Both the position numbers and the translations under genes were made by a program. 64,000 nt of DNA. Origin: Methanobacterium sp. Lineage in GTDB: Archaea; Methanobacteriota; Methanobacteria; Methanobacteriales; Methanobacteriaceae. Shown piece after piece: positions 8,721 through 19,073 of this stretch (position 1 is its first letter; each line of letters starts with the position of its first letter). The stretch is taken from positions 2,334,643 through 2,398,642 of the forward strand of contig NZ_JBCFBO010000001.1 of assembly GCF_038562635.1 (NCBI RefSeq), in the 5' to 3' direction. The notes beneath the pieces are model-generated. The model searched no databases, was not told the origin of the DNA, and saw only the letters and a program-made list of their open reading frames with translations.

Positions 8721-8726
8721 GATAAC

Positions 8727-9467
8727 GTGGTTTTTGAAAATGTGCAACAAGGCATTACGAATTCTGCAAATATGATAATTCAGTTCCTGCCAGCTTTAAT
8801 TGGTGCTATTATAATCCTGATAATTGGATGGATTGTAGGGCGTGTAGGTGGTAGGCTTTTATCTAAACTACTCCAGAAAACCAATATTGATGAAACGGTG
8901 GGCAAAACTGACTTTGGTACAACACTGGAAAAGTCGGGAATGACTATATCTGGGCTATTTGGTTCATTATTTAAATGGTTCATATATCTGATATTCATAA
9001 TGGCCGCTGTAAACGTCTTAAACATACCAATTTTCGCGGATTTCCTGAATGCAGTAGTGTTATATATACCTAATCTTATCGCAGGTGTACTGGTACTTGT
9101 TATAGGATTAATAGCAGTTAATTTCCTCATGAAATGGGTAGGAGGCATGCTAAAAGGAGAAGATGTTCCATTTACTAACTGGATAATCGTCGGATTACAG
9201 GCACTGCTTTCTATAGTGGTAATTGTAATTGCATTAGACCAATGGCGTATTCAAACTGCAATTATCTATACTTTCCTGGTTCCGCTGGCATGGGGAATTT
9301 CTGCAGGTCTGGCGATTGCAATAGGAATTGCAGTAGGAGTAGGAGCCAAAGATGTTGTAGCAGACTATTTACGGAAAATGGCAGAGACTGGAGAAGCTAA
9401 AGAAAAGATGGAAGGAGAAAGCGAAAAAGAAGAGTTTAAAGAACCTGGGGAAGGAATGCCTCGGTAA
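8727..9467 (+). CDS. Mechanosensitive-channel-like membrane protein (conserved TM helix family)
   Basis: The 246-residue protein has four to five membrane segments. The first, AIIILIIGWIVGRVGGRL, is the conserved helix repeat found in MscS-related and CmpX-like proteins, and it recurs in the middle (VLVIGLIAVNFLMKWVGG). The last segment is Gly/Ala-rich as in channel pore helices, followed by a charged Glu/Lys tail. GTG 8727 is preferred because GGAGG lies 8 nt upstream; the TTG at 8712 would be inside the RNA helix. It probably helps with osmotic response or envelope integrity. It is led by hairpin array 1. Confidence 0.75.
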   Translation: MVFENVQQGITNSANMIIQFLPALIGAIIILIIGWIVGRVGGRLLSKLLQKTNIDETVGKTDFGTTLEKSGMTISGLFGSLFKWFIYLIFIMAAVNVLNIPIFADFLNAVVLYIPNLIAGVLVLVIGLIAVNFLMKWVGGMLKGEDVPFTNWIIVGLQALLSIVVIVIALDQWRIQTAIIYTFLVPLAWGISAGLAIAIGIAVGVGAKDVVADYLRKMAETGEAKEKMEGESEKEEFKEPGEGMPR

Positions 9468-9506
9468 TTTAAGTACAATTTGCTATTTGAAAATTAAAAT
9501 TTAGAA

Positions 9507-9543
9507 CCCAAACAAAAAATGTTTGGGGATTTCTTTTTATTTA
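9507..9543 (+). terminator. Hairpin plus T-rich tract after the channel-like gene
   Basis: CCCAAACA (9507-9514) pairs with TGTTTGGG (9520-9527) around an A5 loop and is followed by TTTCTTTTTATTT. This is a typical archaeal terminator layout, 40 nt after the stop codon at 9467. Confidence 0.65.
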
Positions 9544-9628
9544 TTGAAATAACTCATGTAGTAATAGTTTAAATAGTGTTTGGGGATTTCTTTTTATTTT
9601 AGAAATAACTCATGTAGTAATAGTTTAT
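9521..9628. repeat. Tandem direct repeat, period 57 bp, across the DUF2142 3' end
   Basis: A unit of about 50 bp beginning GTTTGGGGATTTC and ending GTAATAGTTTA occurs at 9521-9571 and again at 9578-9628, with only two or three differences. The second copy includes the last codons of the DUF2142 gene (minus strand), and the first is a non-coding duplicate of the same gene end joined to half of the terminator stem. It looks like a recent local duplication. Confidence 0.75.
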
Positions 9629-10978
9629 AAAAATAAGCACTACTTTTGACAGAATTAAAATGATAAGCAAGCTCAACATCAATTCAACCAATAATCTGTT
9701 TTTAGTTCGTTCGCCCTTTTCATACAGGGTTAAAAACAGCAAGGGCAATACTGGAATTAAATATCTGCCTTGAATTCCATGTATTACTGGTGCTCCAGTA
9801 TATGTCCATGTAAGATATTCAAGGACGAAAATGGTTCCTGTAATTAACAAAAATACTCCTAAAATAGTATATCTTTGCTTGAGATTTATTTTAAAAGAAC
9901 CCTTATCAAAAGCAGCTACTAAAAGTATTATAAAGAAATACATGTAGTAAATCAGATTTGGAATAGGTGAATTTGCGTAAGCCCAGTTACCGACCACTAT
10001 AAATGGAAGTTCTCCTGCATACTGGGATGAAGTGTTTAACATGGTTTGAATGAAGTCTATGGGATAATGCAAAATATAAAGTAATTGATCTTGGAGGGAT
10101 ATGCCTGGATCGAGGGGCATATACAGTCCATTAACCATAAAGTTCCAGAATGCAATTACTAGAACCCCGAGTAAAAACGTAAGTCCAAATATCTTGAACA
10201 TTTTGGTTCTGCCTTCAAATTTCTTGGAAGGGATTAAGAAGAACAGAAGAATCAGCATGATATATGGCATTTTAGCTAAACTTAATAGTAAACTAATTAG
10301 TATTATTATTGCGATGTGTTTTGACGTTATTTGTTTAATGCCGTCATCCAGGGCTAATTTAAGGAAAATTGCAATGGTAAGAAATGATAATGAAATGGCT
10401 ATACCGTCTGCCGAAAGGGAAGCTGCCTGAAATAGCGTCATTGGCATTAAAGCTATGACTAAGAAGCCCCATTTAAACACAGGAGTTATCTTAATTGCTA
10501 AAAATATGATGAGTAACCATAGTAATAGATTTCCGAATCTCCCTAAATACAGCAATATTAAGGGGGATAAATCAAACAATTTTCCAAGAGCTATACTTAA
10601 TGCAGAGGCTAAATATGGGAGTGGAGAATAAGTTACCACAGCATACTTTGAAATATCTACAAAAGTATTAGTACTGCTTTTAAGTGGAAGATTTAATAGG
10701 TATTCCATGTCCATTGATTGATTGTTTAAAATGTAGTATTTCCATTTTTGATAGACGCTGTCTGTCATGATTTTTACAGACTCTGGAACTGAAACCCCTG
10801 CTTTATTTCCTATTTTTTCCGGAATTATATGTCCATTGCTTATGTCCCATGACTTATAATAATGTTCATATTCATCAGGAACCTGAAAAGGAGGAATTAA
10901 TACTAAAAAAGCTATTCCATAAATCAATCCCAGAACAATAAATACATACTGCGGATTTAAACTCTTAATTCTATTCAT
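9599..10978 (-). CDS. DUF2142-family polytopic membrane protein
   Basis: The 459-residue protein has about eleven membrane segments and the DUF2142 N-terminal loop PPFQVPDEYEHYYKSWDIS (about residues 28-46), whose acidic residues resemble those of GT-C glycosyltransferases. Relatives occur in surface polysaccharide or protein glycosylation loci, so a lipid-linked sugar transferase role is plausible but unproven. ATG 10978 is preferred over GTG 10981. No ribosome site is evident and a TATA element sits at about 11000-11010, so the mRNA may be leaderless. Confidence 0.8.
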   Translation of the reverse strand: MNRIKSLNPQYVFIVLGLIYGIAFLVLIPPFQVPDEYEHYYKSWDISNGHIIPEKIGNKAGVSVPESVKIMTDSVYQKWKYYILNNQSMDMEYLLNLPLKSSTNTFVDISKYAVVTYSPLPYLASALSIALGKLFDLSPLILLYLGRFGNLLLWLLIIFLAIKITPVFKWGFLVIALMPMTLFQAASLSADGIAISLSFLTIAIFLKLALDDGIKQITSKHIAIIILISLLLSLAKMPYIMLILLFFLIPSKKFEGRTKMFKIFGLTFLLGVLVIAFWNFMVNGLYMPLDPGISLQDQLLYILHYPIDFIQTMLNTSSQYAGELPFIVVGNWAYANSPIPNLIYYMYFFIILLVAAFDKGSFKINLKQRYTILGVFLLITGTIFVLEYLTWTYTGAPVIHGIQGRYLIPVLPLLFLTLYEKGERTKNRLLVELMLSLLIILILSKVVLIFINYYYMSYF

Positions 10979-11294
10979 CACAAGAGATATAGATTTAATT
11001 ATATAAAAAGTAAACCGGCAAAAGATTCCGTGTGCATTTAATTTTACTTACAATTCATCCAGTATCTGGATAATGTATTATTGGCTTCAACTATTAAATA
11101 TGGCCATTGTTAGGTACAATAGTTGTGGTATCAATAAGTATTCAAAAAGTTTTTGCTTTATTTGTTAGTGAATTTATTTTTGATATATGATCAAGTTAAC
11201 AAATTTAAACTTTCTTTAATGATATAATGTTGAATTGCTCAATTTAACATCTAAAAGTGAAATGCAGTTAAAAATTTATAAAAAACATTGACAA
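10979..11294. other. 316-bp intergenic region
   Basis: AT-rich sequence between two minus-strand genes. Apart from the TATAT-containing promoter of the DUF2142 gene near 11000-11010 I see no RNA gene, repeat or significant frame. Confidence 0.5.
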
Positions 11295-11816
11295 TTATTC
11301 AAGCACTTTAAAAGTGCCTGTAATTGCTACAACGGCCCGAGTATCTGTAACTCCAACGCCTTTGTACTCAAACAGTATATTGTACCTTTTCCCATTTTTA
11401 TCAAATGATATGGATTCATATTTAACGTAGGGAACTGTATAATGTGCATAAATTATATCTAATGCATCTACATTATCTATTGTTATGTTCTGAACTTCTT
11501 CAACTGTATAATTGGCTGTAGTAAGATTAGTCGTGTTTTTCAGATCGTTTAGACTTGTTCCATCAACTTTTCCGGCACTATCAAGGTATTCTTTGGATAT
11601 TTTAAACGTGCAGTTATAGTCCCAGCCACTTACACCTTCTACAAATACTCCATTTGCACTATTAACTTCTTTAATTGTATATTCATGAGGATATTCAAAG
11701 TAGATTCCGCTCTTATTATATATATTGTTTACGCCGGGGCCCCTGTCTTCATAAGTACAACCAGATGCGGCAATTATGAAAATTAAAACTGGAACTATGA
11801 GTACAATCTTATTCAA
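11295..11816 (-). CDS. Putative lipoprotein, PsbP-like
   Basis: A TTG at 11816 gives a typical lipoprotein signal (MNKIVLIVPVLIFIIAASGC) with the lipobox ending at Cys 20, and GAGGT lies upstream at good spacing; the ATG at 11879 would put a hydrophilic extension before the signal and is rejected. The exported domain (GIYFEYPHEYTIKEV, then an alternation of beta strands and FKISKEYLD) resembles PsbP/Mog1-fold lipoproteins that are common in Methanobacterium. Function is unknown. The gene is single. Confidence 0.65.
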   Translation of the reverse strand: MNKIVLIVPVLIFIIAASGCTYEDRGPGVNNIYNKSGIYFEYPHEYTIKEVNSANGVFVEGVSGWDYNCTFKISKEYLDSAGKVDGTSLNDLKNTTNLTTANYTVEEVQNITIDNVDALDIIYAHYTVPYVKYESISFDKNGKRYNILFEYKGVGVTDTRAVVAITGTFKVLE

Positions 11817-12072
11817 ATGATAACCTCTATATTTTTTAATTGGGATAATATGATTGAGTATAATTAGGATTATTTCCATTGAATATAAATTTTTTTAGAT
11901 AGATCTTTAATATGGAAAGTGATGTGGAGTAACTTTATTAAACGAGTAGAGCCGTAAATTAGAAAATTTGTTTTTGTATTATCTTAATTAGAAAAAGAGG
12001 GAGCTTTGATATCAATCAGCACTCAAATTAGATTAAAAAATTAAATACTGCTATTACCTAAACTGGAAATGA

Positions 12073-12378
12073 CTATTTTCCCATTTTTTGTTCAACTGAA
12101 CCCACTTTTTCTTCCATTGTTTTGTCTGTATCCCTTCTGTCGTCTATTTTTACGTGGGTTTCAACTCTTTGTGCGCCTTCTCTAAATATAGATTCGTGAG
12201 CGGCTTTTATTGCGGTGAAAAGTTTGTCAGGATTATCTGTTTCAATTAAAGTGCCCATTCCTGTTAGTTTATAGTTAATGCCATTATCTTCTAATGCAGA
12301 TGTAGCAGCAGCTATATATTTACTTATGCTTGTATCACATGTCCCAACTGGGACTATGGTTAATTCTGCAGATATCAT
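12073..12378 (-). CDS. MTH1187-family thiamine-binding protein
   Basis: The 101-residue protein has the MTH1187/YkoF-like ferredoxin fold signature: [10 protein letters not shown] at the N-terminus, [12 protein letters not shown] in the middle and the [16 protein letters not shown] strand near the C-terminus. Family members bind thiamine or related pyrimidines and form tetramers. It ends with a short charged tail. Monocistronic. Confidence 0.9.
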   Translation of the reverse strand: MISAELTIVPVGTCDTSISKYIAAATSALEDNGINYKLTGMGTLIETDNPDKLFTAIKAAHESIFREGAQRVETHVKIDDRRDTDKTMEEKVGSVEQKMGK

Positions 12379-12604
12379 AATAAATTATATGTTTAATTTA
12401 GTATATCAACATTTTTAAGTGAAATAAATAACAAAAATTAAGGGTTTTTAAGGCTTAAAATTTTAAATTATAAAAAGAAAGCATTAGATGTCTTGAAAAT
12501 ACTTTTTTTCATGAGTTTCCAATGATTTTAAGAAAATTCTCCAGGGGTTTTTAATTTAACATAAACTATTTCTCAAATAACCTGCAAACCTATTTTGATC
12601 TGTT

Positions 12605-13456
12605 ATGGTTACTCAGGAAGAATTCAACAAAAACATTGAAAACAATGTGAAAGAAACAATAGAAACATATGGGCTGATTGCACATGATGAAAAAATTGCA
12701 GTGGCCCTTTCAGGTGGAAAAGACAGTATTTTAACATTGCACATGCTGAACAAATTTAAAGAGGAATATAATCTTGATTTGGTGGCCATAACTATTGATG
12801 AAGGAATTTCTGGATACCGAAATGAAGGTGTGGAAGCAGCAAGGAAAAATGCTGAAGAAATAGGGGTCAAATTAATTGAAAAATCATTTTTAGATGAATT
12901 TAATTTTAAACTTGATGATATTTTTAGTTTTTATAAGAGCGCATGTATACCATGCGGAGTTTTCAGGAGATACTTACTGAACAAAACAGCCTATGAAGTT
13001 GGAGCCTGTAAAATTGCAACAGGTCACAACCTTGACGATGAAATTCAATCATTTCTTATGACGTTTGCAAGGGCAGATTTTAGAAGATTTTCAAAGTTTG
13101 GACCGAAGCTGAATACCATTCATGAAAAACTCATTCCACGAATTAAACCTCTCTGGAATGTACCTGAAAAAGATGTAGGAACATGGGCAGTTTTAAATGA
13201 TATGGACGTTCATTTTGCAGAATGTCCTTATTCTCATATGTCTGCAAGGTCTAAAATAAAGGGATTTTTAAACAAGATGGAATCAGAAAGAAAGGGAACC
13301 AAAGCGAATATACTTAGATCATTTGACAAAACATTCCAGTTTGAAAAGAAGCCAGCGAGTTTGTATGAGTGTAAAAAATGCGGTGAACCGTCTTCAATGG
13401 ATGTTTGTAAAGCGTGCGAAATGCTTGAAGAGATTAATGGTTATTTGAATGGTTAG
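12605..13456 (+). CDS. PP-loop tRNA 2-thiolation enzyme, TtuA/NcsA type
   Basis: The adenylation PP-loop SGGKDS is at residues 36-41, a conserved CIPCG cysteine pair is near residue 117, and the C-terminal zinc ribbon CKKCG...CKACE is intact. This is the TIGR00269 group that activates and thiolates a tRNA uridine using an Fe-S cluster. Many TtuA proteins also have an N-terminal zinc finger; here it is missing, and an in-frame TGA six codons or fewer upstream of ATG 12605 excludes an extension. The protein is therefore closer to the shorter NcsA-like form. Which uridine it modifies is not certain. Confidence 0.85.
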   Translation: MVTQEEFNKNIENNVKETIETYGLIAHDEKIAVALSGGKDSILTLHMLNKFKEEYNLDLVAITIDEGISGYRNEGVEAARKNAEEIGVKLIEKSFLDEFNFKLDDIFSFYKSACIPCGVFRRYLLNKTAYEVGACKIATGHNLDDEIQSFLMTFARADFRRFSKFGPKLNTIHEKLIPRIKPLWNVPEKDVGTWAVLNDMDVHFAECPYSHMSARSKIKGFLNKMESERKGTKANILRSFDKTFQFEKKPASLYECKKCGEPSSMDVCKACEMLEEINGYLNG

Positions 13457-13580
13457 TTTGTGTGATTATTTGTGAATTGGAATGTTATGGATGTTTGTAA
13501 TGTATTCGGTGATTGAAGGATAAATAATTATTTAGAGTAGATTCTGGTCCAAAAATTAAAAAATAAAAGATGAAGGTTAT

Positions 13581-14237
13581 TTAAAATAAGGTATTGTCCA
13601 CTGCATTTACAAACCTTCTTGCATCCTGTAGCTTTTTAGAAGCTGAATCGAAATGATATGTTTCGTAAATTATAACAGGTGTTCCCTTATTTGCAATTGG
13701 TACTGTGACATACTGAGGGCTTGTTGGGTTTGGTGGGGTGTAAATTACCAGTGAAGGCAGTCTGTAAGTTATAGATCTAGCAATTCCAAGTGTGTAAGAA
13801 CCTTTTGATATTGGATATAAGAACCTGTAATATTTATATCCGCTTGAAGCGCCGTGGTTTTCATGAACATCAAATACAAATGTTGGTTTAATTTTAATTA
13901 CATCTGGGACAACGAATTTCTGTGCCAGCAGTTGTCCGTTCATTCTTCCTTGTGTATAATTTGACGCTGATTTAGTTACATGGACTTTATAGACTATATA
14001 CCTATAATTTAAGCTGCTTGATGTGTTTTTAACAATATTTGCTACATCGTAACTAAATTCAGTTTCCAATGGATGAACGCCAGTTATGTACACAATCTTT
14101 GTAGGAGAATATGGATTTCCATAGGTGAACTTTTCTACATAACCGTATGAAGTGCTGCCTATAACGGCTGCAGAACTAGTACTAACTGCTGAGAACATCA
14201 TTAACAGGCATAACAAAATTCCTATAATTTTATTTAT
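13581..14237 (-). CDS. Secreted zinc-carboxypeptidase-like protein, apparent ATA start
   Basis: The mature part contains TGVHPLETEF (an HxxE zinc motif), FDVHENHG (third ligand histidine) and a late YETYHFD glutamate, the layout of M14/AstE-type metallopeptidases. It could trim a cell-wall peptide or cyclic peptide. The first standard codon is TTG 14216, which would cut the signal peptide. Reading from ATA 14237 gives NKIIGILLCLLMMFSAVSTS, a complete signal, and GGAGGTGAT ends 7 nt before it from the GGAGG core. A TAA immediately precedes this ATA. The peptidase assignment is by motif only. Confidence 0.65.
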   Translation of the reverse strand: MNKIIGILLCLLMMFSAVSTSSAAVIGSTSYGYVEKFTYGNPYSPTKIVYITGVHPLETEFSYDVANIVKNTSSSLNYRYIVYKVHVTKSASNYTQGRMNGQLLAQKFVVPDVIKIKPTFVFDVHENHGASSGYKYYRFLYPISKGSYTLGIARSITYRLPSLVIYTPPNPTSPQYVTVPIANKGTPVIIYETYHFDSASKKLQDARRFVNAVDNTLF

Positions 14238-14624
14238 TTAATCACCTCCAGTTACCTTTTTAAGATATTATAACAGCTCGAGGGTGTGGATTAGTTTAAT
14301 AATCATTTAATGTTTAAATGAAGCTAGCTTGGAAAAGTAAATTGAAGATGTGGTATTTACTGATCAAAAGTTAATGGGTAATATCATATTAGTAATATTC
14401 CTATTTCCAGTATTAATAACTTTTCAATTAAGCATTAAAATACGTTTTAATCAGTTTAAAATGATTAGTATGATATAATAAGCCTTTAAAACAATTTAAA
14501 ATTTTAACAATAAAAAAATATTACATTAAAAAATGCAATGTTTTTAGGAATAAAAATTAGGTAGATATTAACTCATTTATTATAAAAGAATGATTAGATC
14601 TTATTTTTTAACTTAACTTAATTC
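14238..14624. other. 387-bp intergenic region
   Basis: AT-rich spacer between two minus-strand genes. The only clear element is the dyad CATTTAA-TGT-TTAAATG at 14304-14320, upstream of the peptidase-like gene and possibly part of its promoter control. No RNA gene or frame is supported. Confidence 0.45.
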
Positions 14625-16214
14625 TCATCCTATGATCCGGGTGATGGTGCCTATTCCCTTACTCCTGCCTTCTCTAAATATGATTTTCTGCCCTTCTTTA
14701 ACAGAAAAAGGCCTATATTTAAACTGCATTCTAACTTTACCTGTATCTCCGGCAGACATATACTCTTTGTCGAGAGGTTCAAAGATAACAGTTTCTGCAA
14801 TTGTTTCTATATGAGTTATACATTCATAACCTTCTTTAATTGTTGTTGGATGTACTAATATGGCAACATCTGCCTCAAATTCCTTAACAGATCGTTTTTC
14901 ATAGTTAGGGTCGCATAAAATCATGCCTCTTTTAATATCATCGATATTTGATCCTTTTATTGAGATTCCAACGACATCTCCAGCTTCAGCATAATCTTTT
15001 TTGTAGTAGTGCATTTCAATGGATTTTGCCCTAACATCCATAAATTTTCCAGTTCCATCGGGGCCTAAAAGCAGCTTATCTCCATTTTTAATTCTCCCCT
15101 GTCGCACTGTTCCGCTTACAACTGCTCCAACACCTACAACGGAATATATCTTATCTATATACATCATAAATGGTTTCAGTGAATCTTCTTCCTTTGCCTC
15201 AACTTCGAGATTTAAAAATAATTCATCGAGAAGTTCCAGGCCATCTCCAGTTAATGAAGAAACATTTATCACTGGGACAAGATGTTGATTGGCATGTTCT
15301 GCCACAAATTTAGCGTCTTCACATGTTTTTATCATGTACGGAATTCTTCCAACGAGTTTTAAAAGATTAAACACTTCATCTTTCGTCTCTTTTATTTTTT
15401 CTGCACTTACCATGTCAATTTTGGTAATTACAACAATTAAAGGCAGATCCATGGCCATTATAATTCCGATATGTTCTCTTGTAATGTGAGTTGGTCCCTG
15501 ATCTGCAGCTATTGTAACAAGTCCATAGTCCAGTTTTTGGCCTACAATTCCTCTTATAGTTGTTCTAAGCCATGGTTCATGGCCTACAGTATCTACAAAG
15601 CATATGAGCTTGTCACAATCTTCAACAGCCTTCGCTTTTTCTTTTTTATTTAATGGATTTTTAACCCTTACAGGTTCTCTATTACAGAATCCATAGATTG
15701 CAAAGGAAAGATCTGCTGAAAGCCCTCTTTCTATTTCATGTTTCTGCAGATCTAAAAATATCCGTGTCCTGCCGGAGCCATCATCTAGGCTGCCGGTGGT
15801 TAACGTCCCAATGAGTGTGCTTTTTCCATGGTCTACATGTCCTGCAACACCTACAAGCATATGGTCTCGCTTAGAAAGGTCTTTTTTACCAATAAAAACT
15901 CGAGCTATATCGCCGTTGTTTCCAGGATACTTCTCAACTTTTAAAATAGTGAAATTTATCTCTTCTGCGATACTTTTTAAAACAAATAGTGATTCTTCCA
16001 TTTTCTCATCTGAGAGTCCCAGAAGGTTTCCATCATCATCTACACCTATAAAATAAATAGCTTCTCCGCTACCCCGTTCCATCCGGTATTTCATCTGGGA
16101 TGCAAGGCGCTGTTTTCTATCTTTTTGAAGATGATAATCTTTTTTAAGGCTTTCTTTAAATTCTATATTTCTTCTTTCACCTTTTTTTGTAATATTATAG
16201 ATGCTGCTTGTCAT
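14625..16214 (-). CDS. GTPBP1-like translational GTPase
   Basis: The 529-residue protein has an N-terminal extension of about 115 residues, then an EF-Tu-type GTPase with GHVDHGKST at residues 125-133, the DTVGHE G3 motif and a TKID G4 motif, followed by beta-barrel domains II and III ([24 protein letters not shown]). This is the GTPBP1/GTPBP2 group of EF-1A relatives, linked in eukaryotes to ribosome rescue and mRNA turnover. The archaeal role is not established. The next gene downstream is unrelated; DUF1922 lies just upstream. Confidence 0.85.
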   Translation of the reverse strand: MTSSIYNITKKGERRNIEFKESLKKDYHLQKDRKQRLASQMKYRMERGSGEAIYFIGVDDDGNLLGLSDEKMEESLFVLKSIAEEINFTILKVEKYPGNNGDIARVFIGKKDLSKRDHMLVGVAGHVDHGKSTLIGTLTTGSLDDGSGRTRIFLDLQKHEIERGLSADLSFAIYGFCNREPVRVKNPLNKKEKAKAVEDCDKLICFVDTVGHEPWLRTTIRGIVGQKLDYGLVTIAADQGPTHITREHIGIIMAMDLPLIVVITKIDMVSAEKIKETKDEVFNLLKLVGRIPYMIKTCEDAKFVAEHANQHLVPVINVSSLTGDGLELLDELFLNLEVEAKEEDSLKPFMMYIDKIYSVVGVGAVVSGTVRQGRIKNGDKLLLGPDGTGKFMDVRAKSIEMHYYKKDYAEAGDVVGISIKGSNIDDIKRGMILCDPNYEKRSVKEFEADVAILVHPTTIKEGYECITHIETIAETVIFEPLDKEYMSAGDTGKVRMQFKYRPFSVKEGQKIIFREGRSKGIGTITRIIG

Positions 16215-16252
16215 GAGATTGAGCTATTTATAATTTATTAAATAAGGTAATA

Positions 16253-16465
16253 TCAGATTTTATCGGCGGTTGTAAAAACCGCGCCGCCGTATTTCTCTTC
16301 CTGTAATTCTTTAACTTTCTGGATGGCTAACTGCACATCTTCAGTTTTTGCAAGGATACGTCGACTTTTAACCTTAAATACTTTACCGCAAACACATTTT
16401 TTTTGAATTACTCCTTCTTTGGAGTACATTGCGCGTCCACAGTTGCATCTAAATATGAGATACAT
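16253..16465 (-). CDS. DUF1922 zinc-binding small protein
   Basis: The 70-residue protein shows [12 protein letters not shown] followed by [15 protein letters not shown], two CxC(G) knuckles that form one zinc site, as in the MTH1184 family. The rest is a basic helix. It probably binds RNA or protein; no function is known. It lies 38 bp upstream of the GTPBP1-like gene, likely in the same transcript. Confidence 0.85.
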   Translation of the reverse strand: MYLIFRCNCGRAMYSKEGVIQKKCVCGKVFKVKSRRILAKTEDVQLAIQKVKELQEEKYGGAVFTTADKI

Positions 16466-16620
16466 GAAATCACGTGTTAACTTATTGAATATTATTTTTG
16501 TGTTAATTTTTAAATTTACTGAATTGTATTAATAATGTAACTTCACTTTATTTAAAATTTTTTAAAAAAAAGAATTTAAAAATATCTAATTTAGCCAGAA
16601 AGTTGGCTTTCGGTCTGCAA

Positions 16621-17853
16621 TCATCCCCATCCAAAAATTTTACTTAATATTGGGTTGAATGTGTTAAAAATTGTAATAAGTATTGGATTAATGATTGCAG
16701 AAATTTTGAGAATTAATGGATAAAATACATTGGGTATCGTAAGGAAGGCCCCTATGGATGCGCCAATATTGGTCCCAACTACAACTATTAAAACTCTAAA
16801 GAGGTTGTTATCCCAGAAGTCCCTTAAACTTTCACAGTCTTTAAAACCTGCCAGGTCATCCATTCCTACTTTTCTTCCTTTGGCTTCTACAATTCCTGAA
16901 AACCATCCTGCAGCAAGAAGAGGATGTAAAACTGTTAATGGCGCCACGATAAATGCAGTTACTGCAGAATAAATTTTTGATCCAGATAAAATACAACCTG
17001 CAAAGGATAATCCGCTTGTTAGCAGCACGTATTGGAGAATACTGGTCTGTATATTAATTCCACTTAAAAATGCCATTGCAAATACTGCAATAAAAACAAC
17101 GGGTATTAAAAATAGTAGAATCTGCATAAATGAAAATCTGGATTTTTTAATACCTAAAAGGTCGTAAAGTGGAGGGATATCTTCAGGATTATTAATGTAT
17201 CTTGTAATTCCTTCTTTATGTCCGGCACCTACCACGGCAACTACACTTTCATCTGGAATATCTGTAAGCATTCTTGCCATGTACTGGTCCCTTTCATTTA
17301 CCAGAACATCATATGCTTTGGGTGACATTTCCTTAAAATATCCCATAACCTCCTCGAGAGCATCCCCTTCAGTTATACTTTCAATATCTTCAATTTCTTC
17401 ATCTTTGCTGAAGAAAGATGCTATTAAGCCGTATATGAACTTCATTTTTTCAATGATGCTCATTTTGTTTAATGCACGGTTCAGGGTTATTGAAATGTCA
17501 CGATCTATTAATGCAATTTTTGCACCTATTTCGTTTGCCGCTTCTATTGCAGCCATCATCTCTGATCCAGGTTTAACACCTACATCATCACCTATTCTGC
17601 GCTGCATATATGATAAAAATCCGCTAACTAAGAACAAAGTCAGGTTGTCACCTTTAATCAGTTTTTTAATTTGAAATTCCTCTTTGGGAGTTTCAACCCC
17701 TTCTTTTTCATTTAATAGATTAGTATAACGATTAATATCCAGTTCAATAGCGACAACGTCTGGTTTTTTCTCTAAAATGGTATTTCGAACTTTTTCAACA
17801 CTTTTTTCTGATACATGCGCTGTTCCGATTATTTCAAGTGATTCTGGTGCCAT
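16621..17853 (-). CDS. TraB/GumN-family membrane protein
   Basis: The N-terminal domain has the TraB signature: [20 protein letters not shown]-like ELDINRY, and a second GAGHKEGI motif at about residue 210. Four C-terminal membrane segments follow. TraB/TIKI relatives are membrane-anchored metalloprotease-like proteins; the archaeal substrate is unknown. The length of 410 residues is normal for the archaeal group. It follows comB with a 14-bp gap and is probably co-transcribed. Confidence 0.88.
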   Translation of the reverse strand: MAPESLEIIGTAHVSEKSVEKVRNTILEKKPDVVAIELDINRYTNLLNEKEGVETPKEEFQIKKLIKGDNLTLFLVSGFLSYMQRRIGDDVGVKPGSEMMAAIEAANEIGAKIALIDRDISITLNRALNKMSIIEKMKFIYGLIASFFSKDEEIEDIESITEGDALEEVMGYFKEMSPKAYDVLVNERDQYMARMLTDIPDESVVAVVGAGHKEGITRYINNPEDIPPLYDLLGIKKSRFSFMQILLFLIPVVFIAVFAMAFLSGINIQTSILQYVLLTSGLSFAGCILSGSKIYSAVTAFIVAPLTVLHPLLAAGWFSGIVEAKGRKVGMDDLAGFKDCESLRDFWDNNLFRVLIVVVGTNIGASIGAFLTIPNVFYPLILKISAIINPILITIFNTFNPILSKIFGWG

Positions 17854-17867
17854 AGAAATCTCACGTT

Positions 17868-18539
17868 TTAATTTGTATAATTCTTAATGATCCCTTTTTC
17901 ATATATGGGGATAATATCATATATATTTTTTTTAATACTAAACTTTATGTCTTCCAAAAATCCGAGTTTTTGGAGGGTCAAAGAAGACTTTGAATTCATG
18001 ATTGCTTTTTTAACCATTTCTTCGTCTCTCGATGCCATGTATGCTGCCATGGCCATTTCATCAAGTTCGTAATTTTTAAGGTAAGATATTATTTCTCCAG
18101 CTCCAAGGAAATCTTCAATTGCAAATCTTCCTCTAACTCCTGCCATTACTATTTCTATATGATCTTCAGCAATTTCAGAAGCTTTTTGGGCTACAGATTT
18201 TGCATTTACAAATGATCCAACCAGTGCTGCTGCTTTTATTCCTTCAAGAATTCTGGTACCATTTGTAGTGGTAAGTACAAGGGTATCTCCGCTGAAATTT
18301 TGCATTTCAACCGGTGAATTTCCAGTATCAAATCCTGGAATGGGAGCTCCATCTCTTTCACCTGCAAGGACTGCATTGTACTTTTTGGCAAGTTCTACTG
18401 CGTTATCTTTATCTTTCACTGCTATAACTTTATTAAAATTATTTAGAGCAACATTTATAGTAGCGCTAGCTCTTAAAACATCTACCATAATTGCAACATC
18501 TCTAGAGATTGATTTATCTAAACTTAAAGAAACTAACAT
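17868..18539 (-). CDS. comB: 2-phosphosulfolactate phosphatase
   Basis: ComB removes the phosphate from 2-phosphosulfolactate, an early step in coenzyme M synthesis. The family motifs are present: [11 protein letters not shown] (about residues 18-28), [29 protein letters not shown] and [18 protein letters not shown] 18539 has GGTG at 6-nt spacing and is preferred over GTG 18551. The product supplies the methyl carrier used by the Mtr and Mcr enzymes encoded 12-20 kb away. Confidence 0.93.
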   Translation of the reverse strand: MLVSLSLDKSISRDVAIMVDVLRASATINVALNNFNKVIAVKDKDNAVELAKKYNAVLAGERDGAPIPGFDTGNSPVEMQNFSGDTLVLTTTNGTRILEGIKAAALVGSFVNAKSVAQKASEIAEDHIEIVMAGVRGRFAIEDFLGAGEIISYLKNYELDEMAMAAYMASRDEEMVKKAIMNSKSSLTLQKLGFLEDIKFSIKKNIYDIIPIYEKGIIKNYTN

Positions 18540-18639
18540 TAAAAACACCAAAAATAGGGAAATTTAACAAATAAAAAACGAAATTAGGGGGTATCTCATT
18601 AATTTTTTTTCAGTACCCAAATGTCTTTACAGAACAATT

Positions 18640-18861
18640 TTAACTAACTTTTTCAGCAAAACCAAAACGTCTTCTTACAGAAACAATTTTAACTTTAACT
18701 TCCTCTCCAGCTTTTGTACCTGGTACAAATACCACAAAACCATTTATACGGGTAATTCCATCGCCTTCTTTACCCACATCTTCTATCTTAACATCATATT
18801 CTTCCCCTTCTGAAATAGGGGCAGTTTTTGGACCTTGATCTGTTCCGAACAATTCATTCAC
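18640..18861 (-). CDS. TRAM-domain RNA-binding protein
   Basis: The 73-residue protein is a single TRAM domain ([38 protein letters not shown]). In methanogens, stand-alone TRAM proteins act as RNA chaperones, including in the cold. The gene is short but full length for this family, single, and has its own upstream region. Confidence 0.92.
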   Translation of the reverse strand: MNELFGTDQGPKTAPISEGEEYDVKIEDVGKEGDGITRINGFVVFVPGTKAGEEVKVKIVSVRRRFGFAEKVS

Positions 18862-19073
18862 TTCCTTCGACCAAAACTAAGTTGGTCTTATTTAAATATA
18901 CGGTTAAGTTATTATATAAATGTTTTCATAACATTATTAACAACTGCTTATTTACAGAATTTAAGGAATTTCATTGATTTAAAATAGTATTTAAGTGTTT
19001 TGATCATGCATATAAAACTAATGATATATTAAACCAAACTAAAATTTGAATAAAAGGATGAAAATTTAAGAGG

